Below, piece by piece: positions 1 to 10,764 of a stretch of 64,000 nucleotides of DNA. The stretch covers positions 42,187,294-42,251,293 of the forward strand of contig OY735216.1 of the NCBI GenBank assembly GCA_963457665.1, given 5' to 3'. Position numbers and translations under genes: made by a program. The stretch's first letter is position 1. The number at the start of each line of letters is the position of its first letter. Source of the DNA: Thysanoteuthis rhombus. Its lineage: Eukaryota; Mollusca; Cephalopoda; Oegopsida; Thysanoteuthidae. The notes below the pieces were generated by a model. The model saw only the letters and a list, made by a program, of their open reading frames with translations. It was not told the DNA's origin and searched no databases.

Positions 1-430
1 GGGAAGGGCCTCTGATGACCGCGTTGCGTTTCTAGGACAAAGTTTTAATTAGGCCCAAAAACAAACATGTGCTAATCCCTGTAATTAAAAACTACTTAAA
101 GCAATTGTTTTGTCTAAAAAAGTTCGCAGTCAGCCAAAAAAAATATCATTTTTAAGGACCTGTCTACACACAGCTTTGCTTACTAATCGCAAGTGTCACC
201 AAGTGTGGACTCCTGTTTTCCAACAGTACTAATCTGTAAACCTTTACCTTCATCTGTTTTCTTCCTTCTTGTAATGTTTCCAGCCCATTTCCATTTTTGT
301 CATTCTGATCTTTCTCTATATCTTAGTGTTATTCAAAGCATTGCTCCTCCCATCGCTTTTCATAATGTCATGGGTGTTTCAGACAGTTTCGATGTTTCCC
401 TTGTAAAAATAGGAACATTTATTCGTTAGG
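1..430. other. No recognisable feature
   Basis: AT-rich sequence. The only open frame (78 codons on + from 193) is hydrophobic low-complexity sequence with no recognisable domain and is not called as a gene. Confidence 0.5.
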
Positions 431-479
431 TTAGTTTTTGATTGAAATCTTGAAATATGGTTTTTGCTTTGCTTTTTCT

Positions 480-965
480 ACGGGATGAGCTTTTTCACAA
501 TGTTTCTGACAGAGATTTTTTCGAACTAGTTGTTTGTATTCAATGACTTCTTTGCGTATGGCTTTGAGGTGAATGATGGTTAATATTTAATTGATGATTT
601 GGATTATACTCATTTTCATCGCTGTTTTTGTGTGAGATTTTGGGATGAGTTGTTACAATTCAATGAATGTTTTGGACAACCTCCATATTTGTTGAGGTTT
701 TTGTCTGAGATTTTAAGATGAGTTATTAACATTCAAAAAAATATCTTCGACTATCGTCATCCTCATTGATGTTTTTGTGTGAGACTTTGAGATGAGTTGT
801 TGTTAACATACAAAGAATGTTTTCGACTATCTTTATCTTCATTGATGTTTTTGTCTGAGACTTTGAGATTCGGTAGCGTACAATAAATGTTTTGGACTTA
901 TTGTTCTCGTCTGGGACTTTGAGACGAGTCATTGTTAATATTCAATGAATGTTTTTCAGCTATCT
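480..965 (+). repeat. Degenerate minisatellite, unit about 60-77 bp
   Basis: The phrase TTTTTGTGTGAGACTTTGAG recurs with small changes near 628, 700, 770, 847 and 904. Each copy is followed by GATGAGTTGTT, an ATTCAATGAATGTTTT block and an ACTATC..ATCCTCATTGATG block. At least five units are recognisable and decay at both ends. No coding function is supported; the 68-codon minus-strand frame here is a by-product of the repeat. Confidence 0.75.
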
Positions 966-1181
966 ATTCTCCTCTAGTAACATTCCTGTAACTATTTCCC
1001 CAAAGTACTTTGCCTTTCAATTTGATATTAATTATCATCAATTATTATTAATATCAATTTAGCTATTATTGGCACAGGGTCAACTTTAAGAAGACCCCAA
1101 TGCAGATGAACTTCACATTCAAATTACTCCATGTATATCTGTTTTTTTATATTTTTTTCTTCGGGACCATGTAACTGACAA

Positions 1182-1384
1182 CATATGAGCAGGAACAGCT
1201 TTATGCAGTAACATGCTGGATAGATGACATGATCTGTAATGATATTAGAAGTAAGTCCTGGAGAAAGTTCCATAAAACAAAACGTAGAGACTGGGCTGTT
1301 CGCAAATTATTGAATAAATTCAAGAGGGCTGTATATGTGCACATTCTTCGTCAAGCATATGGGTATATAGAAAAATATTGAAAT
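1182..1384 (+). mobile_element. Mariner-like transposase N-terminal fragment (HTH region)
   Basis: About 65 codons without a stop begin TYEQEQLYAVTCWIDD and continue through WRKFH to WAVRKLLNKFKRAVYV. The pattern E-Q-x-x-x-x-V followed by a W-x-x-x-x-L-x-x-K-F helix resembles the helix-turn-helix start of mariner-family transposases. The frame ends in a stop just before the A-rich run that precedes the LINE fragment at 1.4 kb. The DDE catalytic core is not present, so this is a truncated relic. Family assignment is by pattern only. Confidence 0.35.
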
Positions 1385-1414
1385 TAACAAAAAAAAAAAA
1401 ACGTGTAAAGCTTT

Positions 1415-1888
1415 TAAACTATTTGAAGAATCACTCCAGGCTGGCAAACTTTCAATCTTCAAGAATAAGAAATTTACATTGTTTTTTTAAAAGAATGGTG
1501 CATCCCTATGATGGTCACCTAAGGAGCTTGAACATGGAACCTAACCAAAAGATTGACCCTAAAACTGAGAACCAAGCAACGTGCACATGAGAAAATCATG
1601 CTGAACATCACATGGAGAGCTCACAAAACAGCGCAGTATATTGGAGAAGAAAAAAACAGGTGTCAAGAATCATAAAATTCTTTAGAAAACTCACACATCA
1701 ATGGGCTAGTCATGCTGCAAGAATGTCTGACAACCGATGGTCATCACAACTCACAACGAGGATCCCCAGAGATCACATGCAAAAGTATGGCCGACAAAAT
1801 TAACATTGCAGGACAAAATAGACAACTTGAGAGTCCATGAGGACCATGGTAGAGAGTCATGAGGAAGGGGAGGGCTGCTGATGATAAA
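1415..1888 (+). mobile_element. LINE 3' end, RTE-like (copy 1)
   Basis: This is the C-terminal end of a non-LTR retrotransposon ORF of the RTE-like type often annotated as endonuclease-reverse transcriptase. Recognisable pieces in order are MEPNQKIDPKTENQ (diverged from the region N-LT-..-LKLRTMQRA), then WASHAARMSDNRWSSQLTT and RIPRDHMQKYGRQN. This is the post-RT segment with the conserved W-A-G-H-x-A-R-M motif. The copy is 5'-truncated and frame-broken and ends at GCTGCTGATGAT. It shares this layout with eight other copies in the window. Confidence 0.8.
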
Positions 1889-2089
1889 ATGGATATTTTG
1901 TAATCCCCATTCAATTTTGCTCACATAACAGATTTTCCCTGTTTCTCCAAAAGATATGTTTATTTTAGGGATATCCTGTATTTTCCAAAGTACAAGACTG
2001 CGTGTAGAGGGCCTTTAGAGTATAAAAGGCTAATATATTAGGTAGCGAGGTAGTCTGATTGACAAACCGGAATAGTTTGCATTTGGAAT

Positions 2090-2345
2090 CGCACGAATCG
2101 CCATAGAGCTTTCCTTCCTTGTTTGCTTCGACGTCCACCTCAATACCCAGAATGAATTTTTCCTTGTCACGACACATCAACTAAGAAGCAATCCCTAATG
2201 ATCAAATGCCCTGACAGAGATTCTAAAACAAGAGAAATGAAATGAGTTGTCGGGGATGGGGATCATGAAAGACGTGGGCATCGTTTCCGCTGCATCTGTC
2301 ATGGGAATCCGTCGACATTTCCTTGTCGAAAATAGTGACACTCAA
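2090..2345 (+). repeat. Dispersed repeat J, copy 1
   Basis: It matches 2845-3090 in order and orientation. Shared landmarks are TTCGACGTC, CCTTGTCAYGRCACATC, AGCARTCCCTAATGATYAA, CTGACRGA, CATTTCCGCT and CATTTCCTTGTCRAA, ending near CAATGAA. The family is not recognised. Confidence 0.7.
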
Positions 2346-2844
2346 TGAACTTAGAAATTTATTTCCCCGGTACAATAGTGTGCCAGAACTATCTCCCTAG
2401 CGTGCAACGTAAATGTTTCCAAATCACAAACATGTATTTTGAGCCTTGAACCTGTTCTGTACGGCTATTATGGCTGTCCAGCTTACACTGCAGAGTTGCC
2501 AATATGGCAGTTTTATTACCATTTCTAGTGAGATCCTAACTTTTTGAGCGACGGATGAAAGGGAAAAGGGTGGATGAATGTCAGTTTGCTGAGGAAAAAA
2601 AATTTCATTGACTTCTGAAACATTTTCATATAATTCATTTCATTTTTATAATGTATCGATTAAAGTCGAAAAAAGTTTGAAAATCACTCATTTAGAATAA
2701 TTATGCTCTCGATTACCTCCCCTTAATTTCACCTCTTGACTGTCTGAATATTTGAAACATCTTTGGAGCGAGCATGCCAACGATTTGCCACATGAAATAT
2801 TCGTAGTTCAAAGGCGAGGGGTCATCGACCTTCGTCAAGTTACA

Positions 2845-3090
2845 GTAATAGTCTCTCTTGTCTTAATTCGACGTCTCCATCCATGACCAGGGTTATTTTC
2901 CCTTGTCATGGCACATCTCACGATTAGCAGTCCCTAATGATTAAGTGTGCTGACGGATAAGAAAGGAATATGAGGAGTAGGGTGTCTGGAGAGGAGTGGG
3001 TGCCATTTCCGCTCTGCTTTATCGTACAAGGAGAGGAGAGGGCTTGCTTCCTTGTCAAAGACGAGGGCATTCAATGAATCCATTATAATT
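2845..3090 (+). repeat. Dispersed repeat J, copy 2
   Basis: This is the second copy of the unit at 2.1 kb, about 755 bp downstream and in direct orientation. It contains AGCAGTCCCTAATGATTAAG and GCCATTTCCGCT, and ends GGCATTCAATGAATCC. It carries no open frame of note. Confidence 0.7.
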
Positions 3091-3165
3091 CTGCACAAGA
3101 TTGCTTGTCCCTTTTGTCAGCCTGGACTTCAGCAAAATATTTGGGAAGAGCGTACTGGGCCGTGT

Positions 3166-3531
3166 TTGGGGTCTAATATTTAGATATTCATCTAAAAAAA
3201 ATATCTGAAAATATTTAGATATCTATTTTAAAATATCTAAAACGTTTATACCTGGACCAATATTTAAAAAAAGCAAAAACTAATCATCTCGTACAATTTT
3301 ACATATATCTGATTTTCTCGTGTGGACTAAATGTGATTCTAACCTTTTATTTGAAGATTTCTAATCTATTTGTGCTCAAGAAATTAGGTCTTAAAGGTCA
3401 CACATGTTGAATTATATTTCATTTTTATCATTTGATACGAAAAGTTTTGATTAAACGTAATATATTTATGGATATGTTTCTTTCAGATATTTTTCGGAAA
3501 AAATAGATATCAAAAGATATTTTCGACTCAA
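3166..3531. mobile_element. MITE-like element with imperfect terminal inverted repeats
   Basis: The left end (GGGTCTAATATTTAGATATT...) and the reverse complement of the right end (TGAGTCGAAAATATCTTTTG...) align over about 50 bp, both continuing into AATATCTGAAA. The interior is non-coding and AT-rich. This suggests a short nonautonomous DNA transposon of about 365 bp. Target duplications could not be defined, and part of the similarity may come from the ATATCT-rich composition. Confidence 0.4.
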
Positions 3532-3699
3532 TTCTGGATAGGAGAATTCGAGGAAGTGGTGACACTATCTAAAAGGCACGTACTTCTGCCAACGCCATAA
3601 TCAATGATAATAAAGTTGAATGAAAGTAAGTTCATATATATAGCTACGATGAAAGGAAGGTGATTATGAAGATTTCATGGATCTGTCAAAAGAGTTGAA

Positions 3700-4190
3700 A
3701 AAATACGTGTTTGCGCACACGTATGTTTGTTTATGTGTTTATGTGTCGATGTATGTGTGTATTCATCCCTGTGCGTGCTTGCTTATCCAGTTTGTGTGTA
3801 CGCGTGTGTGTTTATTCGTTTATCCATATATTTGTGTTTTTGTGTTTGCATGTCCATTCGTGTGTGTGTGTTTACGTGTGCATTTGTATGTCCATTTATG
3901 TATTTATTCACTAGTGTGTGAGTGTCTATGTATGTGTGTCTATGCCTTTAGTGTTTGTGTGCCCTTGTATGAATATATGCATGAATGTATAAGTGTGTTT
4001 GTGTTTGTGTACTTGTGCGTCCATGTATTTTTTTTTTTTGCAAGTTTGCGTTCGTGTATCTATGTACGTATCAGGGGGTTCTGCGTATCCATGTGTGTGT
4101 GTGGGGGGGTTGTGTGTGTGTGTGTGTGTTCATGTGTCCTTGTATGCATATGTCTTTCCCTATCAAAGTTTCTTGTGTGTATGCCTGTGC
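3700..4190 (+). repeat. Imperfect GT-rich (TGTGTG/TATG) low-complexity tract
   Basis: About 490 bases are dominated by TGTGTTTGTG-type words. All the overlapping open frames here (up to 188 codons, cysteine- and valine-rich) are simple-repeat translations present in all three forward frames, so none is called as a gene. Confidence 0.8.
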
Positions 4191-4825
4191 TCCTTATATT
4201 TCATACTAGCAGAAGTACCTGCTACACTGGGTTAAATGTTTAAAGAATAGGAAAAAGGACTAAATCTTTAAGACTTGCCATATAGAATTTTAGTCAAATA
4301 CCTACGATTGAGTTTTCACTTTATTTTGATATGAAACAACAAGACAGATGACAATGACCTGACCAAAAAACAGTGATGACATGCACGAATAGCAATGACA
4401 TAGTGACGAAACGAAAAGCTGATGACTAATTCACTCCCACTTCTAAAGCCAAACTCAGGTCGATGTTTATTGTTAAAGTTTGAAAATCCTATTTACAGGA
4501 ACTATTAATAAAGGAGTTGAAGTGGGAGACGTAGTTTTAGTATGATATTGTGTGGAAAAATGAATTCCGTTTTGTTCACTTTTTAGATTTTAATGGAGCA
4601 AGGGAATTCGACCCAAACACAGCCGAGCTTATCCACGGTATTTTTAACCGTTATCATAATATTTGTTCCAAAAATCAAAAAACTTTAAAACCTTCGACGA
4701 GGTCCATCAAGTGTACATGCAACGTTTGTTTGTACTGTGTCGATGTTCAAGTGGTTTGTATAGCGTGACAGACAAACAAACTCACAGACAGATCCCATCG
4801 AATTATATATCGATAGATTTGGGTG
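4190..4825. other. No recognisable feature
   Basis: Unique-looking AT-rich sequence. A 72-codon open frame from 4550 has no recognisable motif. Confidence 0.45.
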
Positions 4826-4828
4826 TGT

Positions 4829-5150
4829 ATCCATGAGTTGATTAGTTTAGATGCAATTGACACGTAAAATAGAGGCATGAGCAACAACCTCCGTTGCACT
4901 AAAGGGGTATGCACTTGGGTTTTTTGTGTATTTGTTTTGTTTATTTTTTGTGTTTGCGTGTACTTGTGTGGGCATGTATGCCTGCCTTCTTTTTCCTCTC
5001 GCTTCGGTCGAGATTCAATTAGTTCGGAGCAATTGGCACTTAAAATAAAAGACATGAAAAACCTTTGTTGCACGAGAGAAGGGGGAAACTACCAAGTTAT
5101 GCGGAGAAAGATTTGATTCAATTATCGACGCTTTCATTTAGACGGATTGG
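4829..5150 (+). repeat. Dispersed repeat K, two tandem copies
   Basis: The block ATTAGTTYRGAKSCAATTGR-CACKTAAAATA occurs near 4841 and 5018, followed by a GAAAAACCTTTGTTGCAC-type segment. A third copy lies at 5839-5970. The family is unnamed and no coding content is seen. Confidence 0.6.
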
Positions 5151-5194
5151 GAGGGGAGGTAAAAAAAATTATATTCAAGCTGTAAACACTCAGA

Positions 5195-5675
5195 ATAATT
5201 TTCTTCAACATTAGTCTTTTGAGGTCCGTCGTTGGACACAGACCTTCCCAAGGAATCGCTACAATTCTCTATCATGGTCGTCGTGGAGCCTGTATTTCCT
5301 GAATTTGTCTTGTTCATCTCTCCATCTTGTATTCTGACGGCCTCGGTTTCGCATGTGATCTGTGGGGATCCATATTGCGAGTCGTGATGTCCATCGGTTG
5401 TCTTTCGTTCTTGCAACATGGCCTGCCCATTGCCATTTAAGTTTTTAAATAGATTCTATGATGTCTCGGACTCCTGTTTTATCCCTGATATACTGTGCCG
5501 TCTTCTGATCTCTCCATATGAGGTTGAGCATGATTTTCTCATGTGCGCATTGCAAGCTTTTCAGTTTGCAGGTCTGACTCTTGGTTAAGCATGTTTCAGC
5601 TCCATAAGTGACCATCGGGAGAATCCATTGATTAGACTCACAAAACTTTCTCTGAATTTCGCAGAAAATAAACTC
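5195..5675 (-). mobile_element. LINE 3' end, RTE-like (copy 2)
   Basis: Read on the minus strand, it carries the same post-RT segment as copy 1. The peptide HDSQYGSPQITCE corresponds out of frame to the TSRLT..IPRDHM block, and the DNA includes the reverse complement of GGGCAGGCCATGTTGC (W-A-G-H-V-A). The copy is 5'-truncated and multiply frame-shifted. Its 3' end lies on the left, at GGTCCGTCGTTGGACACAGA. Confidence 0.8.
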
Positions 5676-5724
5676 AATTTCATACCTTATTCCTTATTTG
5701 ATTAGTGGCCTTTCGGTGTGAGTC

Positions 5725-5805
5725 ATGCTTAGCGAGATGGTATCGCAGATCATTAGTTTAAAGTAGTGAGTTCAATCATTACTGGGTGCCCCATGCTATG
5801 ATAAG
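5725..5805 (+). repeat. tRNA-like sequence (possible SINE head)
   Basis: TAGCGAGATGGT resembles a Pol III A box. About 35 bases later GAGTTCAATCATTAC resembles a B box with a partly paired T arm. No full cloverleaf was drawn, so it is called tRNA-like rather than a tRNA gene. Words after the B box (ACTGGGTGCCCCA) recur in the tandem tRNA-like array at 39.5-40.1 kb. Confidence 0.35.
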
Positions 5806-5838
5806 CGCCTGTGACCTAAACGTATTTTTTTCGTGTCA

Positions 5839-5970
5839 GTCGATATTAAATTAGTTCGAATCAATTGACACGTAAAATAAAAACAATAACAAGTCTTTTC
5901 TCCTGAAAAAGGGAAAAAATCCTCATTACGCGGAAGATTTCCTTTAATTATCAATGGACGAAGACGATAG
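5839..5970 (+). repeat. Dispersed repeat K, third copy
   Basis: It shares ATTAGTTCGAATCAATTGAC, ACGTAAAATAAAA and ATTACGCGGA-AGATTT with the pair at 4.83-5.15 kb. Confidence 0.6.
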
Positions 5971-6010
5971 AAGAACTTCTGACTAATTTGATTCGTACAA
6001 TCACGACAAT

Positions 6011-6335
6011 GTGTTTTTTTCTTATCGACTTTTTTTTCTTTGCTTTTCTTTTCTACTGATCAATGTCCATTCTTTTCCTTTCTTTTTTCTTCCTTTCTTC
6101 TTTTTTCTTCCATTATTTCTTTCTATCTTTCTTCTTTTAACCGAACTACTTCCTACGTTTATCTTTCTCTCTTCCATTCTCTCCGTTTTAATGAACTACC
6201 TTACTTCATTTCTTCTCTTCCCTCCTTTCTTCCTTTCGTCTTCATTTTTTATCCATTGAACTGCCTCCATTCATCACTTTTCCTTCCTTTTCTTTTCTTC
6301 TCTTTCTTTCTTTTCTTCCCTCAGACCAGTAATAT
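6011..6335 (+). repeat. Pyrimidine-rich tract (TTTC/TTCC)
   Basis: This is a low-complexity C+T run on the plus strand. The F/L/S-rich open frames are composition artefacts. Confidence 0.8.
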
Positions 6336-6514
6336 CTAGTTTCTTTCACTGTAAATCAAGTGACATCAAGTCTTCACAGTACCCCCAGCACTCTCCAGAG
6401 TATTCTAGCTGATGTCATCTTGATAGATTCAATTATTTCTCGTATTTGTATTCTTCGCACTCTAAGATGTAATATATAATTTCGGCAATAGTCCTCATTT
6501 TTTGGTTTATCAAC

Positions 6515-6765
6515 CTTTGGGGTCAGCTGCTGGGCATGTATCTCTCCCAAGTAGGCGTAAGGCATGGGAAATGATGGGTCTTACTTTGCTTCGCTGGTGC
6601 ATGGCATGTTGGGAAGGAGAAGGCAAATGTATATAGGCCTTTCCCAAGAGCATCAGTGCGAAGTGAACACAAGCTGTCACAGTTGAAACTCAAAATCGAC
6701 ACGCAGTCCCCATTCTCTTTGTAGTTGACCACTTGGCACTTTTTCGTTTGATGCATCTATGCGAT
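6515..6765 (-). mobile_element. tRNA-derived SINE, family S (copy 1)
   Basis: Read on the minus strand, it begins with AGTGGTCAACTACAAAGAG (A-box-like). It then matches the other copies through TTCAACTGTGACAGCTTGTG, TTCACTTCGCACTGATG and TTGGGAAAGGC. The landmark pair TTCRCTTYGCAC...GGAAAGGCATGAAT defines the family. There is no protein coding. Copies of the family lie on both strands in this window. Confidence 0.6.
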
Positions 6766-6784
6766 ACGTGAGAAACGTGCTGAA

Positions 6785-7195
6785 GATCAAATTTCTCAGT
6801 CGTATCATATTTGATTGATATAAAACTTGTTCCAGGCCTTTGGGTGAACCATCCTCATCTTACTCCTCGTACTACTACCAAATCCTTCTTCTACTGCTAC
6901 TGCCACGATTAGTAATGCAAAATAGCAATTTCCTCAGTTGTATTTAGTTGGATTGATATAAAAACATCGACTAGACCATCGGATGAACCATTCTCATATT
7001 CTTTCTCTCCTTACCGGCTACTGCTACCACAACAAGTAATACTAAATATCGATGTTCATATTGTATTAATATTGGATTAATACGAAAATTTGGCTAGAGT
7101 TTATGGGGAAACATCTTCATCATTTTTCCTTCCTCCTCCCTTTGTTCTTCGTTCCACGACAACTACAGATGTTGGAAGCATCGTTGAACTTATGG
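6785..7195 (+). repeat. Tandem repeat, unit about 130 bp, three units
   Basis: Units begin near 6785, 6926 and 7049. Each contains a TTRGATTGATATAAAA block, a GACCATYGGATGAACCATTCTCAT block and a CTACTGCTACCACRACNAGTAAT block. The last unit ends in CATCGTTGAACTTATGGTTC, which recurs at 15.09 kb. Confidence 0.65.
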
Positions 7196-7199
7196 TTCT

Positions 7200-8285
7200 T
7201 GTTTAAAGACAATTAACCTTGAGTTGGATATTTTTCGGTAAATCAGTTTTGGGAAAACAAACACTTTTTTTTTTAGCAAAACAATCACGGTTAGAATTTC
7301 CCGGGCGTTTTCAGTGAATTAAGTTTAATCGATTGACTTAATCCGATCGCTTCCCCTTAGTTAATTAAACTTTAATTAAAATTTGGAATAAAAAAGTATA
7401 ACCAGATCTGGGTAGTCGCTCAAAAGGAACCGTCACATAACGTCTTTTGGCAACATACCATGTTGGGGACAATCAATTAAAAAGATCCGTAGTGGAGGTA
7501 ATCAATGAATAAGTTCTAAAAAAAAAGAGAGGCAGACATAAAATAAGGGATCAATTTAACCTAAACTAAAATTTTAAACTAAACTGCCCATCTAAAATGT
7601 ATCTAGCTTGGGGAGATTTTGAAAAAAAGTTTTTTTTAGAACAGATGTTCAAATTTCCAGTCCTCTACCTCCATTAGTACGCCCTGTAAACGTGATACGT
7701 AGACAGCCAGACAGACCTACTTGAAAACTGAAGAAACCAATGTTGACAATTTTAATGACAGTATTGATTGAAGGTCTCTGAAAAGATGTTTTTCCAATTT
7801 GAAGAGAAGGGAGAAGAACCAGGGAATGTTGACGTCATGTTCACGTCCTAGCGACCACAGTTAGTTTCTTCGTCATGCTTATAAACAGCAAATATTCTTT
7901 TTAAAGTAAACTGCCCGTTGTTGATCTATCTAGTACTGTAATATACGATAAAAACTCATAGGAATTGCGTGAAATGGCCATCCCCGGCACTAAACCAAAT
8001 CTTTTGTCCATAGACCTCATTTTACTATCACTTTTTTCTTCACTCGATAACCGCATTCGGTCGTTTTCCTTTAGCAAAAATCTTTGTTATACCCCCTTTT
8101 CTTTTTACGCATCCTAACTCTGCTTTCCTTCCCTCACAGTCTTCGCGGTCTTTGGGGAGTGATTCAATTCTCAGAATCTCTCCTCTAACCTCACCCTTTT
8201 TAACGTAATTTTTTTCTCAAAGTATGACAGAAGGACAGGCATATAGAAAGTTGATGAAGAGATAAATTATTCGTCTGCGATGATA
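7200..8285. other. No recognisable feature
   Basis: Unique AT-rich sequence. No open frame above 60 codons and no clear repeat beyond short A/T runs. Confidence 0.4.
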
Positions 8286-8289
8286 ATTA

Positions 8290-8500
8290 CTCATATGAAT
8301 TATTCAAAAAGTGTCTGGAATTCGATTTCATTTTTCTGACTGAATTGATATTATTTATTTCATTTAAATTCATAGCATTATTATTCAATCATCAAAGTAT
8401 TTTCCCTAGAATTCTATGACCTTACCACACCTTCTAGCTAATTTGTGCATGTCATTATATTGAGTTGATCCAAACATTTCTAACATCATTATCATATTTT
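8290..8500 (-). mobile_element. Mariner-like transposase C-terminal fragment (copy a)
   Basis: On the minus strand a frame reads MHKLARRCGKVIEF, then a stop, then GKYFDD and a stop. This fits the terminal L-x-R-R/W-x-K-V-I-x-x-x-G-x-Y-F motif of mariner-family transposases. A 3' flank follows and ends near TATTCAAAAAGTGTCTGG, a plausible terminal inverted repeat. Only the last part of the gene is recognisable, and the in-frame stop shows it is dead. Confidence 0.5.
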
Positions 8501-8689
8501 TTTTAACGGGAGACCAAGTTTTTTTTCAAATAAACAAGATTGCCCCAAATCAGAAGTTTGGAAAGTCCAAAAGTGGCCAAAACTTTTGCTGATATGAATA
8601 CACATTAAATCTGAAGTTAAACAGATGTTCAACCAGATACAAAATCGAAAACGCAGAGCCAGAGAAAGTAGATATTATTCTTGTTTGAA

Positions 8690-9170
8690 AAGCCTAACCT
8701 TCAAGAATAAAAAAAATCCCATGCCCTAAAAAGAACGGTCGACTACTAATATCCACGCCCGATAGCAGCCTATGGAGTTGAAACATGGAACCTAACCGAA
8801 AGATCGGCCCTCAAACTGAGAACCATGCAACGTGCTCGTGAGAGGATCATGCTCAACATCAAATGGAGCGATTGCAATACAGCACAGTATATTAAAAACA
8901 AACAGGGGCCTGATATAAAATAGACAACGTTAAAAAAAAACGGAAATGGGCTGGTCATGTTGCAAGAATATTAGACAACGGTTAGACATCATGACTCACA
9001 ACGTGTACCCTCAGAGATCACATATGAAGCTGTGACCGACAGAAATTAAGAGGGCGTGACGAACAAGACAAGAATAAAAAGTACTCGCTCACGACTCGCA
9101 TGGTAAAGTGGTCTTGCTAATCTTGGTGATAGTTTTTGTACGAACGCGAAATGGCTGATGATGGTGATTG
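8690..9170 (+). mobile_element. LINE 3' end, RTE-like (copy 3)
   Basis: DNA for the N-LT-K-RSALKLRTMQRARERIMLNI region is visible (GAAACATGGAACCTAACC, CTGAGAACCATGCAACGTGC, AGAGGATCATGCTCAACATC). It is followed by KRKWAGHVARILDNG and the R-D-H block. Frames are broken. The 3' tail is GGCTGATGATGGTGATTG. Confidence 0.85.
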
Positions 9171-9399
9171 TATAATGTCCCTTTGAAATTATTTTTCAGG
9201 TAGATTAGTTCTAACTTATCAATATTTCACTTTTATAGCCTGAAAACAAAGATTGATATGTTTAAGATGAAAGAAATTCGCGTAACAGTGACAGCTGAGT
9301 AAGTACCTTGAACGGTGGATTCATGTAAAGGAGATAGCTGTCATGACGACATCATGCAAAGTTTAAATATTTGACTTGGATTCAAGTCTGGTTTCAGAG

Positions 9400-9560
9400 A
9401 TTTTTTGCAACTTATATTCACAGTTGATTATTATTCAAAAATATATGGCATTCACCCTGGTTTTCTTCAAACTCACGCCACCTTCCAGCTAAATTGTCTA
9501 TTCCATCATATTTGTTTGATGCAATAGTTCCCGGCGTTTCTTGGACAGAATCATTCATTC
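9400..9560 (-). mobile_element. Mariner-like transposase C-terminal fragment (copy b)
   Basis: The minus strand reads YDGIDNLAGRWREFEENQGE followed by a short hydrophobic end. This fits the mariner C-terminal pattern L-x-x-R-W-x-x-x-x-x-x-x-G. It aligns with copy a over the CCTTCYAGCTAA..TTTATT..CAA DNA block. It is truncated, with no DDE core. Confidence 0.4.
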
Positions 9561-9564
9561 ATTT

Positions 9565-10330
9565 AAATTCATAGCATCGTTATCCAGTCAACTTGAAATG
9601 CTGAAACTTTTGATTTCGATACATTTTCGATGCATTTTTGATATTTTTGAACATGTTGGAATTGCGAACAAAGGTATGTGACTTGTAGAAGAACTTCCCA
9701 TCCCAGTTTATTCATTAAACCTACAATTTTACACATTGTCTACCCTCGAAGATTTCCCCAATTTATCAGTTTTCAAGTTGTGAGGTCTTCCATGACGTTT
9801 TAATCCTTAGACTTAGTAAGTAGATAGATTGATTGATAGGTATGGCCGGACCTATACTGCGCCTCTTTATGTTCGGGAAGTAGGTCAGTTTTAATTAAAG
9901 ATAAACTCTTGGAGGATTTTATTGTGCGTGTCCATATCCAGATACCCCACACATAAAAAATCAATATCTTTCCGTCCCTGCTTCTCTCTTATTTTTTTTT
10001 CTCCCTCATCCTTCTCGGTGTGTGCTTCTGTGAGTAAGTGTTTCGGTTGGTCGGTCAGAAGAGGGACATCAAACAAGATATATGGAATATATGAACAGAC
10101 TGAAATATATATAAGAAAGAGAGAACAAAAATGAGATACATTACAACCGGGTGTGTATGTATTAGTGGATTAAGTGGATCTCAGTTCAAAAAAGAGCTTT
10201 ATGCCACCAACAGAGCGGTTATAAAATGAATAAAGATGTTTCTAATGGTTAATTACAGATTGTACATTTTGTTTCACATTTGAAAGTCCTTTTAAGTGAA
10301 ACAGAATGTATAATCTGTGTTGAACCATCG
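9565..10330. other. No recognisable feature
   Basis: Unique AT-rich sequence. Short overlapping frames on both strands around 9.9-10.1 kb have no recognisable domain. Confidence 0.4.
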
Positions 10331-10334
10331 AAAA

Positions 10335-10339
10335 CATAT

Positions 10340-10396
<57 letters not shown>

Positions 10397-10402
10397 GAGA
10401 GT
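10335..10402. repeat. Compound microsatellite (TA)n(GATA)n(GA)n
   Basis: A (TA)8 run passes into four GATA units and then about 17 GA units with one interruption. Confidence 0.95.
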
Positions 10403-10499
10403 TGCGAAACTATGTCAGTTACAATAAAGATGGATTCTAGAAGGATTTCATTGTGGATGTCCCGATTCCAATGGCCCTCAACTATACAATCAATATATG

Positions 10500-10760
10500 T
10501 CTGCATCCGAGTCATTTTCTCTCGCGGCCTATCCTCTTCTCTCTCTGTTTATCCCTTCTTTTTGGTCCTTTCAGGCCCCCATACATACGCAAACAATCAA
10601 TACCTGCCCCTGAATCCGTTCCTCTCTCACTCCCTTTCTCTTTTTCTCTTTCAATCATTTTCACACTTTCTCTCTAATTTTCTTCCTCCCTCCCTCCTCT
10701 TCCACTTTCTCTACAATATCTCTTTTTCTCTGACTCTCTCTTTCTCTCCCACTGCCTCAG
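10500..10760 (+). repeat. Pyrimidine-rich tract (CTCTTT)
   Basis: A C+T-rich tract on the plus strand with many TCTCTC words. The 161-codon frame crossing it has no domain and is attributed to composition. Confidence 0.7.
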
Positions 10761-10764
10761 TTGG

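Noticed and set aside
3727-4235. Z-DNA-forming or regulatory GT island as a promoter
   Set aside because: GT-rich tracts are scattered all over the window without any adjacent gene, so a regulatory role is not supported.
3677-4243. 188-codon open frame, Cys/Val-rich
   Set aside because: It lies in a GT-rich simple tract, and overlapping frames in the same region are equally open. No codon bias, signal or domain.
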